A program made the translations under genes and the position numbers. Shown here piece by piece: positions 45,698 through 55,210 of a stretch of 64,000 nucleotides of DNA (position 1 is its first letter; each line of letters opens with the position of its first letter). The notes below the pieces were generated by a model. That model was given only the letters and a program-made list of their open reading frames with translations, was not told the origin of the DNA and made no database searches. Origin of the DNA: SZUA-309 sp965232595 (GTDB lineage: Bacteria; Pseudomonadota; Gammaproteobacteria; Pseudomonadales; Azotimanducaceae); the NCBI GenBank assembly GCA_965232595.1, contig OZ246983.1, positions 2,666,001-2,730,000 on the forward strand, given 5' to 3'.

Positions 45698-48600
45698 TCA
45701 GGGTTGGCTCAGCGATTCGAAGTAGCGCGCGGCTGCGTCGGAGTCCCTCGCGTCGTCGCGTGGTTCCTGAGCCCGGATGGGCACCGTGTCGTGGTTGGTC
45801 AGAGCCGCCTCCATGAGATCCAGGCGATCGCTCAGAAGCTCGGCCAGGGCCTGATTGTTGGCGGCGTCGGTGCCACGCTCCGCGTAGGCGGCTCGGGAGT
45901 TGCGGGTGTCGAACCGGAAGTCCGCCCCGAGTTCCTGCCCGAGGCGATACTCGAGGGCGTCGGCGCGTCGCAGCAGTGCTTCCATCGTGCTCTGGTCGAA
46001 CGCGCCTGAGCTGCTGCCACTCTGAGGCGCAGCATCGCGGAGCTCTGCGCGCAGCTCGCGCACCTCAGCAAGGGTCGAGTTTTCCCGGCTCTGGCCGTCG
46101 CTGGCTGCCAGCGTGCGGCGGGCCTGGGCGAGGCGGGCAGCCAGGCGGTCGAGAGCGGCCTCGACCGCATCTTCGTTGCCGACGGCGTACAGGGGCCGGC
46201 CGTACTCGAAAGCATCGGCGCTGGCAGAAAGGCGCTCATCGAGACGCTCGTCCGCGAGCTCCCGGGCGGCGTCGGCCAGGACGGCGGCTGTGTCGTCATC
46301 CTCGGTGGCTTGACCGAGCTGGCCGAGCTCCCGGGTCACCTCGTTCAGGTCCGCCTGCATGCGCCTTTTCCGCTCGGCATAGGGCGCCATGGCGTAGTCA
46401 TCGAAGCGACGGACGACGCTGTCACGGGCCGCCAGGGCATCGTCCAGCACCTCGTCGAGGCGCTCCATGATGTTGCGCTGATCGGAGAGCAGGTTCTGCA
46501 CGGCGCGCTCGTTGCGGGCCAGACGATCGTCGAGATTGCCGACGCTCTCGTCGCGAAGCTGTTCAGAGGCGCGGCGAATGGCTTCGGTTGCGGCTCTGCT
46601 GGCCGCGGGGTCGCTCTGCTGCCTGGCCAGAGATTCGCTGATCGACTGCCGCGCGCGACTCAGCTCTGAGATCGCGTTGTCCAGTGCTTCGCTTGCGCTG
46701 CCGCCGCTGTCCTGACCCTGCCGTGACAGGCTCTGTTGCTGTTGCTCGCGTTGGCGGCGTTCCAGCTCTTCCTGGAGCCGCTCGAGCTCGCGCTGCAGCC
46801 GCTCCTGCTGCCAGCGGCTGGCCAGGGACTCATCGCCAAGGCTCTGCTGCCTGGCTAGCGCTTCCTGGCGGTCCGCAAGTTCCTTGAGGCGTTGCCACTC
46901 CTCGTTTTCCGCTGCTGGCGTGCTGCCTGGCGTTGGCTCCTGCGGAACCTCGTAGCGATTGCGCTCCTGATCCATCTCCAGATCCATGAGCTCTGACAGC
47001 GAGCGGCCCGTTGTGCCGCGCATGTCTGCGACGCCCATGGATACGTCGACGTCGTTGACCGTGGCCTGGGCGGCAAGCAGGTGCTGCAGCGCCTGCTGGG
47101 CCGGGGTGATGGCGGCTTCCAGATCCTGCACCTCGAGTGCTTCGGCGGCGGGAATCATGTCCTCGGTGGCGCTGATCAGTTCGCTGCTGAAGGTGTCGAC
47201 ACCTTCCTCGAGGGTCAGGCGGCGGGCCGCGGCGCGCTCGATCAGCGTCGTCACCTGGTCCGCCAGCGTGCGCTGCAGCAGCGCCAGCACGTCTGCCTGG
47301 TCTCTGTCGCCGGGCTCTCCCTCGCCGCGGGCGGCACGGTTCTGCAGGTTCCAGGTGGCGGTCACGATTTCCCGCTGTCGCTGCACGAGCTCGTCGGGGC
47401 CACCATTCTGGCCGCCCTGGCTGGCCGTGGTCTGCGACTCACGGTAGCTGCGGTCGAAGGGTCGAACGTCGATGAAGTAGAGGGACGTGCGTGTGTTGAG
47501 GGCATGGTCATGTGCTTCGGCGTAGAAGCTGATCATGTCACCGGCTTGAAGGGGTCTGCCGGGCGCATCCGCAACCGGTGCGGTAACCGTCAGCTCTTCG
47601 AGGTAGAGCGTGTGTTCGCTTGTGCCCTCTGCCGACTGGCTCGAGGCCTGCTCGCCCGGCAGCGGCAGCGCCACGCTTTCCCAGCTGCCGCCGTTCACGG
47701 CGTAGTGGAATGTCAGGGTGCGGATGCCATAGTCGTCCGTTGCTGTGAAACGCAGGGTGCGCTCCTCGATGGCCGTTGCCTGCACATCGTGCCCGGGCCA
47801 GCTGAAGGCAAGCTCAGGTGGCTGATCGGTGACCACGTCGATGAAGTAGCTGTCGCTGATTCTCGCCAGCGTGCCTTCATGGCGCACCGCCAGGTGCCAG
47901 CTGCCAGCCTCACCGACCTCGAAGGTTCCTCTGGCCAGCCGGCCTTCCGCCTCAGCGTCAAGGACCTCGCCGTTGACGACGATCAGCGCCTGGTCGAGGG
48001 GCGCATCCGTGGTCGCCGTCACGCCGATACGGGTGCCGACCAGGGCAGCGACGTCACCATCCTGCCGCTCCCGCGCCGGGAGTTCCGTCCAGTCCGGGTA
48101 GCGATACTCGAGGACCACGTCGGTCACTCGAGGCAGATCGGCGACGCGAATGACGTGCCGTTCCGAGTTAATGCCCGCCGCGCCCACGTAGTAGCTCACG
48201 GCTTCGTTGACGCCGACGAAGACGAATCCGTAGCGGCCATCTGCGAGCCGTGCCATGGGCGCGGTTTCCCAGCCGCTGATGCCGTCGAACTCGGCGTGCA
48301 GGGCCATTGCCTTAGGCGCGAAGCCGGTGGCCGCTGCCTCAATGACCACGTCCGTGCCCCGGGGGATCACCGTATCCCCGGGCGCCACGGTGATGCGTGG
48401 GGCGGCGGCAGTAAAGAGCTCGCCCGTCCACAGTCGCAGGGCGGCGAGCTGTAGCGGCGATGGACTGCCTGGGCCTAAGCCTAGAAGCCAGAGGAAGGCG
48501 ACTGCAGCGCCGACGGCAACGGCGCTCGGCAGGTAGAGCTGGCGAGCAGGCAGGGGGGTCGCAGGCGGGGTTTCCGCCGCGATCTGTTCAACGTCTCTGG

Positions 48601-48937
48601 CGAGGAGTCCGAGCATCGGCGAGCGCTCGCCGCGCTCATCGGCATCGAGCCAGGTGCGCAGGCGCCCGCCAAAGGCGGGCACCATGCCTTCCAGCGCGTC
48701 CGCGCTGCGGCGCCGGCTGTACGCGAAGCGGCCGACGTAGAAGACCGCGACGCCAAGCAGGCCGTAGAGCACGACCCGGACGCCAAGCACCCAACTGCTG
48801 GCAGGTACCGCGGTGACGAGCACGTAGGCGATCGCGGCGCTGAGCAGCAGCGCAACCAACAGCCCGCCAGCTACCGCCCGAGCCACGAGGCGCTGCTTGA
48901 GGCGTCGGCCGGTACTGTCCAGATAGCCGCGCAACAT
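45698..48937 (-). CDS. DUF4175-like membrane protein with long coiled coil
   Basis: 1079 residues from the ATG that shares a base with the preceding stop (TGATG). Two membrane helices near the N-terminus (AGGLLVALLLSAAIAYVLV and WVLGVRVVLYGLLGVAVFYV) and a third near residue 140 (AVAVGAAVAFLWLLGL), Ig-like beta-sandwich repeats with APRITVAPGDTVIPRGTDVVI and RVTDVVLEYRYPDWT, then from about residue 620 a long Gln/Glu/Arg-rich helical region (around ERLQRELERLQEELERRQRE). The layout fits DUF4175 proteins that occur beside MoxR-DUF58-BatA genes. Biochemical role unknown; probably a periplasmic scaffold. Confidence 0.75.
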   Translation of the reverse strand: MLRGYLDSTGRRLKQRLVARAVAGGLLVALLLSAAIAYVLVTAVPASSWVLGVRVVLYGLLGVAVFYVGRFAYSRRRSADALEGMVPAFGGRLRTWLDADERGERSPMLGLLARDVEQIAAETPPATPLPARQLYLPSAVAVGAAVAFLWLLGLGPGSPSPLQLAALRLWTGELFTAAAPRITVAPGDTVIPRGTDVVIEAAATGFAPKAMALHAEFDGISGWETAPMARLADGRYGFVFVGVNEAVSYYVGAAGINSERHVIRVADLPRVTDVVLEYRYPDWTELPARERQDGDVAALVGTRIGVTATTDAPLDQALIVVNGEVLDAEAEGRLARGTFEVGEAGSWHLAVRHEGTLARISDSYFIDVVTDQPPELAFSWPGHDVQATAIEERTLRFTATDDYGIRTLTFHYAVNGGSWESVALPLPGEQASSQSAEGTSEHTLYLEELTVTAPVADAPGRPLQAGDMISFYAEAHDHALNTRTSLYFIDVRPFDRSYRESQTTASQGGQNGGPDELVQRQREIVTATWNLQNRAARGEGEPGDRDQADVLALLQRTLADQVTTLIERAAARRLTLEEGVDTFSSELISATEDMIPAAEALEVQDLEAAITPAQQALQHLLAAQATVNDVDVSMGVADMRGTTGRSLSELMDLEMDQERNRYEVPQEPTPGSTPAAENEEWQRLKELADRQEALARQQSLGDESLASRWQQERLQRELERLQEELERRQREQQQQSLSRQGQDSGGSASEALDNAISELSRARQSISESLARQQSDPAASRAATEAIRRASEQLRDESVGNLDDRLARNERAVQNLLSDQRNIMERLDEVLDDALAARDSVVRRFDDYAMAPYAERKRRMQADLNEVTRELGQLGQATEDDDTAAVLADAARELADERLDERLSASADAFEYGRPLYAVGNEDAVEAALDRLAARLAQARRTLAASDGQSRENSTLAEVRELRAELRDAAPQSGSSSGAFDQSTMEALLRRADALEYRLGQELGADFRFDTRNSRAAYAERGTDAANNQALAELLSDRLDLMEAALTNHDTVPIRAQEPRDDARDSDAAARYFESLSQP

Positions 48938-50955
48938 CACGTGCTCGCACCCCCAGCGCTGGCCGAGGGTTTCCCCGCAACGAGATTGGCGTAGAGGGGC
49001 TCGAGAAAAACGAGCAGCACCAGGACAATCAGCAACCAGGGGGCCAGCGGCGTTAGTGACGCTTCGCTGTCGGTCTCCGCTGCTGGCGCTGTCGACGCGG
49101 GACCTGACGCGTCCATGCCCGCGGCAGCGCTCTGCTGCCACTGGGCAAACAGGCCGGGAGCGATCACCGAGAGATCGGATTCGGCCAGGGGCACGTTAAC
49201 GGCGAGCTGCCGGCTCCGGCCGGGCGTGCGCAGCTGATAGATGCCTGGCTCCGGGAGGCTGATGGTCGGGCGACCCACGGTATCGGCCAGGCCCAGAACC
49301 CGATCACCGCTGCCGCTGAAGAGCTGGACAGACTGGGCGGGGATGGCGAAGGGCTCACCGGCACGGGCTTCCGTTGGCAGGATGTCCTCGGCGAGGTAGC
49401 CCAGCACGTTGGCGAGCAGGCTCACAAAGGCAGGGCGGACGACGAGCGTCGACCAGGCTGGGTCCAGGGCAGTGCCAAGCAGCAACAGCCGTCCGGCACC
49501 GACCCGATGCTCAACGAGGAGCGGCGTGCCGTCGTCCAGGGCGAGGATCACTTCCCCGCTGCCGGCGTCGGCTGCACTCAGGGCCTGGAAGAAGGTCAGC
49601 GCCTGCCAGCTTGTGTAGCCGGCAAGCGCCGGATGACTGGGATCGACGGCTGCCACCCCCCGAGCTGTCTGTTGGAACCGGTCGGCTGCCAGCGACGCGT
49701 TCAGGAGCGGCAGCGTGCCTCGGCTGCGCGTCTCCTCATCCACGGTCATGAACACCTTGCCGCCTGCTTCAAGGTAACGTTCGAGCTGCAGCGCCGGTTC
49801 GCCTGCCAGCGCGCCGCTGCCCAGCACGACGACCACCGCAGCGTCGTCAGGTAAGGAAGTCTGGCGTTCCGGCTCGAAGCGTGGCGCGGCCGCAGCGACC
49901 CCAGCGCGGAGATAGCGCCAGGCGTGATCATCGCTGGTCAGCACGGGCAGCGTCACCACATCGCGGTGTCGGGAAACGAGGTGACGGACGTTGTCGGCCT
50001 CTAGGGCGTCGTCGTTGTCGAGCCGGGCGGTCCAGCTGTGACCGCGACGGCGACGCGGGTTCTCGAGGTCGTCTCCCGGCAGCGTGAAGCGTGCGGTTGC
50101 TCTGCTGTTGGCAGCCAGCGCTATGGTTTCTCGACCAACCTCGACGCCATCCTCTGTCAGCGCAACGGTGACCTCCGTACCCGGCGCCTGAAAAGACTGA
50201 ACGGTTACCGCGATCTCATCCGCTCGGGTCAGCCTGAGCTCGGTGATGGCCCTGTTTCCCGGGTTCGCTTCCGCGCCCACCTGCAGCAGTCGGGTGGGCA
50301 GCGTTACCCCTGAGAGCAGGGCGCTGAACTGGCCGGGCAGCCCGGAAGCCTGAAAATCTGAAATCAAAACCACCTCGAGGCGCTCGCCGGGCCCTGCCAG
50401 CGTCTCCGCCAGGGTCGCGATGCGACCCAGGAGCCCGGCAGCATCCAGCTGAGTGTGGCCGGGTTGAAGGGTGGTCAGCGCAGCGCTGAGCCTGTTCCTG
50501 TCCGCCGTAAGCGGCACCAGGAGGGAGAGCTCTGCGTCAGCGGTCAGGAGGGCAGCGCGCTGGTTGTCGGCAAGATCGCCGAGCAGCTGACGAGCTTCGC
50601 TGACGGCGAGCTCGAAGACGCTGCCGTCTTCTCCTCTGGCCGCCATGGACAGGGACCGGTCGATGACGAGCACCTGGTGAGGCGGCAGCGCGATGGCTGC
50701 GGGTCGTTCCCCGGTGAGCCTGAGTGCGGGCTCAGCAAACGCCAGGCAGGCGGCGATGAGCAGCAGCCAGCGCAGCGCCAGCAGCAGCAGGTGCTGGAGC
50801 TGTTTGCGTACGTTCACCGGCGCGGCAGATGGGCGCATGAGAAACAGAGAAGCAAACGGCTGCTGCTCCTTAGGATGCGCGTTCAGACGATGCAGCCACC
50901 AGGGCACCGTCAGCAGCAGGAGCCCGGCAAGAAATGCTGCAGACGCGAATACCAT
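48937..50955 (-). CDS. BatA-like membrane protein with vWA domain
   Basis: 672 residues. An N-terminal BatA-type region with two membrane helices (FLAGLLLLTVPWWLHRLNAHP and LLLLALRWLLLIAACLAFAEP) precedes a von Willebrand A domain whose metal site is DRSLS (VLVIDRSLSMAARG), a glutamine-amidotransferase-like domain (VVVVLGSGALAG...GGKVFMTVD, GRLLLLGTALDPAW), and a last membrane helix (LAPWLLIVLVLLVFLEPLYANL). vWA proteins of this kind work with MoxR ATPases, probably as metal-dependent adaptor platforms. Begins after DUF58 with a 1-base gap. Confidence 0.85.
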   Translation of the reverse strand: MVFASAAFLAGLLLLTVPWWLHRLNAHPKEQQPFASLFLMRPSAAPVNVRKQLQHLLLLALRWLLLIAACLAFAEPALRLTGERPAAIALPPHQVLVIDRSLSMAARGEDGSVFELAVSEARQLLGDLADNQRAALLTADAELSLLVPLTADRNRLSAALTTLQPGHTQLDAAGLLGRIATLAETLAGPGERLEVVLISDFQASGLPGQFSALLSGVTLPTRLLQVGAEANPGNRAITELRLTRADEIAVTVQSFQAPGTEVTVALTEDGVEVGRETIALAANSRATARFTLPGDDLENPRRRRGHSWTARLDNDDALEADNVRHLVSRHRDVVTLPVLTSDDHAWRYLRAGVAAAAPRFEPERQTSLPDDAAVVVVLGSGALAGEPALQLERYLEAGGKVFMTVDEETRSRGTLPLLNASLAADRFQQTARGVAAVDPSHPALAGYTSWQALTFFQALSAADAGSGEVILALDDGTPLLVEHRVGAGRLLLLGTALDPAWSTLVVRPAFVSLLANVLGYLAEDILPTEARAGEPFAIPAQSVQLFSGSGDRVLGLADTVGRPTISLPEPGIYQLRTPGRSRQLAVNVPLAESDLSVIAPGLFAQWQQSAAAGMDASGPASTAPAAETDSEASLTPLAPWLLIVLVLLVFLEPLYANLVAGKPSASAGGAST

Positions 50956-50956
50956 C

Positions 50957-51922
50957 TCAGGGGTGCCTCGCTCGGAAGTGCAGGTAGCCGGCGAGGACCC
51001 GGTCCAGAGGTTCGCTGGTGCTCACCTGCAGGTAGTGTCCGCCCATCCCGAGGACCAGCTGCTTGAGTCGCGTCAGGTGAGCGGCGAGGCGCGCGGGATA
51101 GTCGGCTTCAAGCTCGTCGCGGGTAACTTCCATGACTTCGCCCGTCTCCACGTCGCGCAGCGTGGTGGCGCCCGCCAGCTGCGGCGATTGCTCTGTGGTA
51201 CCCAGCACGTGCACGAGCAGCAGGTCATGACCGTTGGCGCTGAGGCCACGGAGCACCGTCGCCAGCTGATCGGGGTCGGTGTAGAAGTCGGAAATGAGAA
51301 CGATCAGCCCGGCCTTGCGGAACTGGCCCTGAATCTGGGTCAGCGGCAGCGTCCAGTTGCTGCCGCCGCTGGCTTCGAGCTGATCGAGCTCGTGATAGAG
51401 GGCGCGAACACCCGCGCCGCGCCCGGTCGCGGGCCGGTACTGATGGACCCGATCGTTGAAGGCGAGCAGGCCGACGGCGTCGTGCTGGCGATGGGCCAGG
51501 TAGATCAGCGCCGCGGCGAAGAAGCGTGCGTAGTCGAGCTTGCTCACCGAGCCGTCTTCCAGGCCAGCCATTTCCGACATGGAGGCGCTGGTGTCGAGAA
51601 GCACCATGAGCCGACAGTTGGTATCGCCGAAGTAACGCTTCACGTATGTGCGATCGGTTCGTGCGTAGACGTTCCAATCGATGTCCCGCGGGTCGTCCCC
51701 GGGAATGTAGCCGCGGTACTCGGCAAACTCCTGGCTGAAGCCGAACCTGGGACTCCGGTGCAGGCCGATGAGCGCGCCTTCCACGGCGGCACGGGCAACG
51801 AGCTCGAGGTTGTTCAGCCGCGCGAGCACGGTCGGCTCGATGAGCCGGTCGTGACCCCCTCGAGCCATGCCCGGTGCGTAGGTGCCGCCGGCGGAGCCTG
51901 GCGATTTGCCTGCGGTCGCCAC
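50957..51922 (-). CDS. DUF58 domain protein
   Basis: 321 residues from a GTG directly after the moxR stop; an ATG at 51868 (MARGGHDRLIEPTVLARLNNLEL) would also give a typical N-terminus. The DUF58 signature is GFSQEFAEYRGYIPGDDPRDIDWNVYART, followed by a vWA-like core with metal site DTSASM. DUF58 proteins pair with MoxR AAA+ ATPases in a great many bacteria; their direct partner in this operon is the gene just upstream. Confidence 0.9.
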   Translation of the reverse strand: MATAGKSPGSAGGTYAPGMARGGHDRLIEPTVLARLNNLELVARAAVEGALIGLHRSPRFGFSQEFAEYRGYIPGDDPRDIDWNVYARTDRTYVKRYFGDTNCRLMVLLDTSASMSEMAGLEDGSVSKLDYARFFAAALIYLAHRQHDAVGLLAFNDRVHQYRPATGRGAGVRALYHELDQLEASGGSNWTLPLTQIQGQFRKAGLIVLISDFYTDPDQLATVLRGLSANGHDLLLVHVLGTTEQSPQLAGATTLRDVETGEVMEVTRDELEADYPARLAAHLTRLKQLVLGMGGHYLQVSTSEPLDRVLAGYLHFRARHP

Positions 51923-51923
51923 G

Positions 51924-52937
51924 TCAGCCGCGCCGGCTCGTCAGCTCATTGATCAGATCGTCCACCGTGACCTGCTCCGATTCTGCCAGGTAGTTGAGCT
52001 GCACCCGGTGGCGCAGCACGGGTGCCGCCAGCGTCTGCATGTCTTCCGGAATCACGTGGTAGCGCCCCTTGAGCAGAGCGCGGGCGCGGGCCGCCAGGGA
52101 AAGGAAGATGGCAGCCCGGACCGAGGCGCCGTACATCACGTACTTGCGCACGCGCTCACTGGCTTCCGGTTGGTCCGGACGGGTAGCGCGAACGATGTCG
52201 ACGGCCAGACGATTCATGGCGTCGGAGATGGGCACCTGGCGGACGAGCCCCTGGATCGCCACCAGGTTGGCGGCATCGAAACAGGCATCAACCTCAGGCA
52301 GGCCCTGGCCGAGCGTGTTGCGCTCGACCACGGCAACCTCTTCCGCAGCATCCAGGTAGCCGAGGGTGACGTTGAAGATGAACCGGTCGAGCTGGGCTTC
52401 CGGCAGCGGGTAGGTGCCCTCGAGCTCGATGGGGTTCTGGGTCGCCAGCACGACGAAGGGTGACGGCAGCGTGTGCGTCGTCCCGCGAATGGTGACCCGC
52501 GCTTCCTGCATGGCCTCGAGGAGCGCGGCCTGGGTTTTTGGCGGCGTTCGGTTGATCTCGTCTGCCAGCAGCACGTTGGCGAACACCGGGCCGGGCACGA
52601 AGCGCCAGCTGCGCTCGCCCGTGCCCGCGTCGGTTTCGAGGATGTCGGTGCCCGTCACGTCTGTGGGCATCAGGTCCGGCGTGAACTGGATGCGCTTGAA
52701 ATCCAGCCCCAGCGCCGTGGCCAGCGCCTGCACCATGAGCGTTTTTGCCGTCCCGGGCAGGCCGGTAATGAGGCAGTGGCCACCCACCAGCACGGTGATC
52801 AGCAGCTGCTCGATGACCTCGTCCTGGCCGACGATGATCCGGTCCAACTGCTCGCGGATTGCCCGCATGGTGTCCTGAAAGTTCTGCACCGCTGCTTCAG
52901 TAGCAGCCGTGTCTGCGGCTGCGGTTTCGTCTGTCAT
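51924..52937 (-). CDS. MoxR-family AAA+ ATPase
   Basis: 337 residues. Walker A GLPGTAKTLMVQALA, FTPDLMPTDVTGTDIL, Walker B VLLADEINRTPPKTQAALLEAMQE, sensor 1 FVVLATQNPIELEGTYPLPEAQLDRF, and the C-terminal lid with ASVRAAIFLSLAARARALLKGR. MoxR ATPases remodel protein complexes with vWA partners, both of which are adjacent here. Overlaps the upstream TPR-peptidase gene by 4 bases (ATGA). Confidence 0.94.
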   Translation of the reverse strand: MTDETAAADTAATEAAVQNFQDTMRAIREQLDRIIVGQDEVIEQLLITVLVGGHCLITGLPGTAKTLMVQALATALGLDFKRIQFTPDLMPTDVTGTDILETDAGTGERSWRFVPGPVFANVLLADEINRTPPKTQAALLEAMQEARVTIRGTTHTLPSPFVVLATQNPIELEGTYPLPEAQLDRFIFNVTLGYLDAAEEVAVVERNTLGQGLPEVDACFDAANLVAIQGLVRQVPISDAMNRLAVDIVRATRPDQPEASERVRKYVMYGASVRAAIFLSLAARARALLKGRYHVIPEDMQTLAAPVLRHRVQLNYLAESEQVTVDDLINELTSRRG

Positions 52938-55210
52938 CTGCCGATCTCGCGTAGTAGTTGAAGGCCTTCCGGGTAACGGGGCGCAATCTCCAGTGCCTGG
53001 AGCAGCGCCCGCGTCGCCTCTTCTTTCCGTCCGAGGGTGTTCAGAGCGACCGCCACCTCGAAGTGGGCGCCGGCCAGGTCATGCGGATTCAGCGCCAGGA
53101 CCAGGCGGCGCTCGCTGAGTGCCTCCTCGTGGCGACCGAGGGTCGTTGCCAGGCCGCCCAGGCGCGCGTGGTGGGCAACCACCAGCGGTTCCAGCCGGGT
53201 CAGCGACTGCTGAATCTGATGCGCGGTTTTCAGGTCACCGGCGGTCTCGAAGAGCGCCACCGCCTGCTGCAGGGCTTTTGGATCCCGTCCGCCGAGCTGG
53301 TAGTAATCAAGAAGCACCTGCCTGGCAGTTGCCGGCGACCCGGCGGGCCCTTCGCCGCCAGTCGGTGCGTTGTCGTCGCCAGGATCCCGAGCGCTGCTCT
53401 TTTCCAGTGCGCTGGCCAGCGCCAGTCGGGCGTTGCCGGGCCCGGCGTAGCTCGGGTAAAGATCGATCGCGAGCTCCGCCTGGCGGCGAGCCTCGATCCA
53501 GTCTTCGGCCTGCAGCGCCGCAAACGCCGCCCGGGTAGCGGCGTGGTAGGCGGCGATGCCTTCTGCGGCCGGGCCGTACTCACCCTCGAGCCACTCAGCG
53601 AAGGCGGCATCGAGATCCGAGGGATCGAGGCCAAGCCCTTCCTGAATCGCGACGACGGTGTCGCTGGTGCTGGCGTACACCTCGAGGATCCGGCGCAGGC
53701 CGTCCTCGTAGCGTTCGGCGATGAAGGTGCAGAGCAGTCCCGCCTGCACGTAAGACACGCCGATCTGCTCCGGGTACTGCGGGCGCATGAAGCCGTTGTC
53801 GAGCTCGGCCACCCCGAGCAGCTGGTTTTCGCTCATCGCGCGCAGAAACTCGAAGCTCACCGAGCTGTTCGGGCTCGGGCCGAAGCGTTGCTCCTCATAA
53901 ACGCTGACCCCTTCCGAGAACCAGCGCGAGACGAGGTTGTCGGTCGCGTTCAGCGTCACCACATGGGCGATCTCGTGCCAGACCACCGACAGCCAGTCCC
54001 ACTCGTCAGAGGGTTTGGCGGACGGTCCAGCCATGACGATGACATCGCCGAAGGTTGCGCCGAGGATGCCGAGACCCGGCAAGCCGGCAGTGCGGACGGC
54101 GAAGTCGTCGTGGTGCTGATAGAGCTCGATGACCACGGGGGCGACGAACTGATAGCCGTAACGCGGCGCCATCTCCTCGACCGCGCGATCAACAAGCTCT
54201 CCCACGTATTTGCGAAGCGGGGCGGTCTCCAGGGGGTGAGTGCGGAGAATCAGCCGCTCGGTGATTTCCGTGTCGTAGCCGTCGAGGGTGTCCAGGAGCC
54301 TCAGCATGTTCACGGTTTCGGCGTTGAAGGCGTCGCCGCTGTAGGCCTGTTCCAGGTGGTCCTGACCAGCCTCCAGCTCGTTGATCCGCAGCAGGTTCGT
54401 GCCCAACGCCAGATGTGCATCCCAGTGCTCAGGATCAATCGCCACCGCTTCTTCGAGGAGCGCCACCGCCTCCCTGTAGCGCCGGGTGATGACGTAGAAA
54501 TAGGCGGGCACGGCGTGAATCTCGCCGAAGCTGGGATTGATTTCGAGCGCCTGGCTGACCCACGGGCTCGGCAGCTCAGGATCGGCGATACCGCTCATGT
54601 GATCGGCCGCGGCCAGCAGGGCCATGGCATCGAGGCGATCGCGAACGGGTGTGGAACCTGCCGCAACCAGGTCCAGAAGAATGTCCGCGGCACCGTCCCG
54701 ATTGCCGACCTCGAGAAGCAGGCGGGCTTTGAGCACGCGCGTGCGGGGGTGCATGGCATCAATGGTGAGCGCTCGGTTGATCGCGCTCTGGGCGGCGCCG
54801 GCGAAGCGGTCGAGCAGCAGCTCCGCCTGGCCGGCCAGGGCGGTCAGGTTGTTGGGGTCCAGGCTCAATGCCTCCTCGAAGAGTGCCTCGGCATCGGCGG
54901 CCTGATGGGCACTGAGGAACAGCAATCCCCAGCGGGCGCGGAGGTCTGCATCCGTTGGCTCTGCGTCGACGGCCCTGCGAAAGGCGGCGTTGGCCCGGTT
55001 TACTTCGTTCAGGCGCCAGTAGGCTTCGGCGCGAATACCGTCGTCGGTTGCCGTGCTGAGGAGTTCCAGGTAGCAGTTGCGTGCATCCGGATTGCCGCGG
55101 TCATCGAGCGCATGGCAGTGCTCGATGTCGGCAGGCACCTCGCTGGCAGGCGAAGGGTTCGCGAGCAGCAGCAGGCAGACGGCAACGAAGGCAGAGCGGT
55201 AGGGCTTCAA
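52934..55210 (-). CDS. Exported TPR protein with peptidase-MA metalloprotease domain
   Basis: 758 residues with a signal peptide (AFVAVCLLLLANPSPAS). TPR repeats before and after (for example AEALFEEALSLDPNNLTALAGQAELL, AVALLEEAVAIDPEHWDAHLALG) surround a gluzincin-type zinc protease domain: HEIAH at 412-416 with a third-ligand candidate Glu433 in WFSEGVSVYEE. This is the peptidase-MA-like pattern. It would act in the periplasm; the substrate is unknown. The C-terminal TPR block ends EIAPRYPEGLQLLREIGR. Overlaps its neighbours by 4 bases on both sides. Confidence 0.87.
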   Translation of the reverse strand: MKPYRSAFVAVCLLLLANPSPASEVPADIEHCHALDDRGNPDARNCYLELLSTATDDGIRAEAYWRLNEVNRANAAFRRAVDAEPTDADLRARWGLLFLSAHQAADAEALFEEALSLDPNNLTALAGQAELLLDRFAGAAQSAINRALTIDAMHPRTRVLKARLLLEVGNRDGAADILLDLVAAGSTPVRDRLDAMALLAAADHMSGIADPELPSPWVSQALEINPSFGEIHAVPAYFYVITRRYREAVALLEEAVAIDPEHWDAHLALGTNLLRINELEAGQDHLEQAYSGDAFNAETVNMLRLLDTLDGYDTEITERLILRTHPLETAPLRKYVGELVDRAVEEMAPRYGYQFVAPVVIELYQHHDDFAVRTAGLPGLGILGATFGDVIVMAGPSAKPSDEWDWLSVVWHEIAHVVTLNATDNLVSRWFSEGVSVYEEQRFGPSPNSSVSFEFLRAMSENQLLGVAELDNGFMRPQYPEQIGVSYVQAGLLCTFIAERYEDGLRRILEVYASTSDTVVAIQEGLGLDPSDLDAAFAEWLEGEYGPAAEGIAAYHAATRAAFAALQAEDWIEARRQAELAIDLYPSYAGPGNARLALASALEKSSARDPGDDNAPTGGEGPAGSPATARQVLLDYYQLGGRDPKALQQAVALFETAGDLKTAHQIQQSLTRLEPLVVAHHARLGGLATTLGRHEEALSERRLVLALNPHDLAGAHFEVAVALNTLGRKEEATRALLQALEIAPRYPEGLQLLREIGR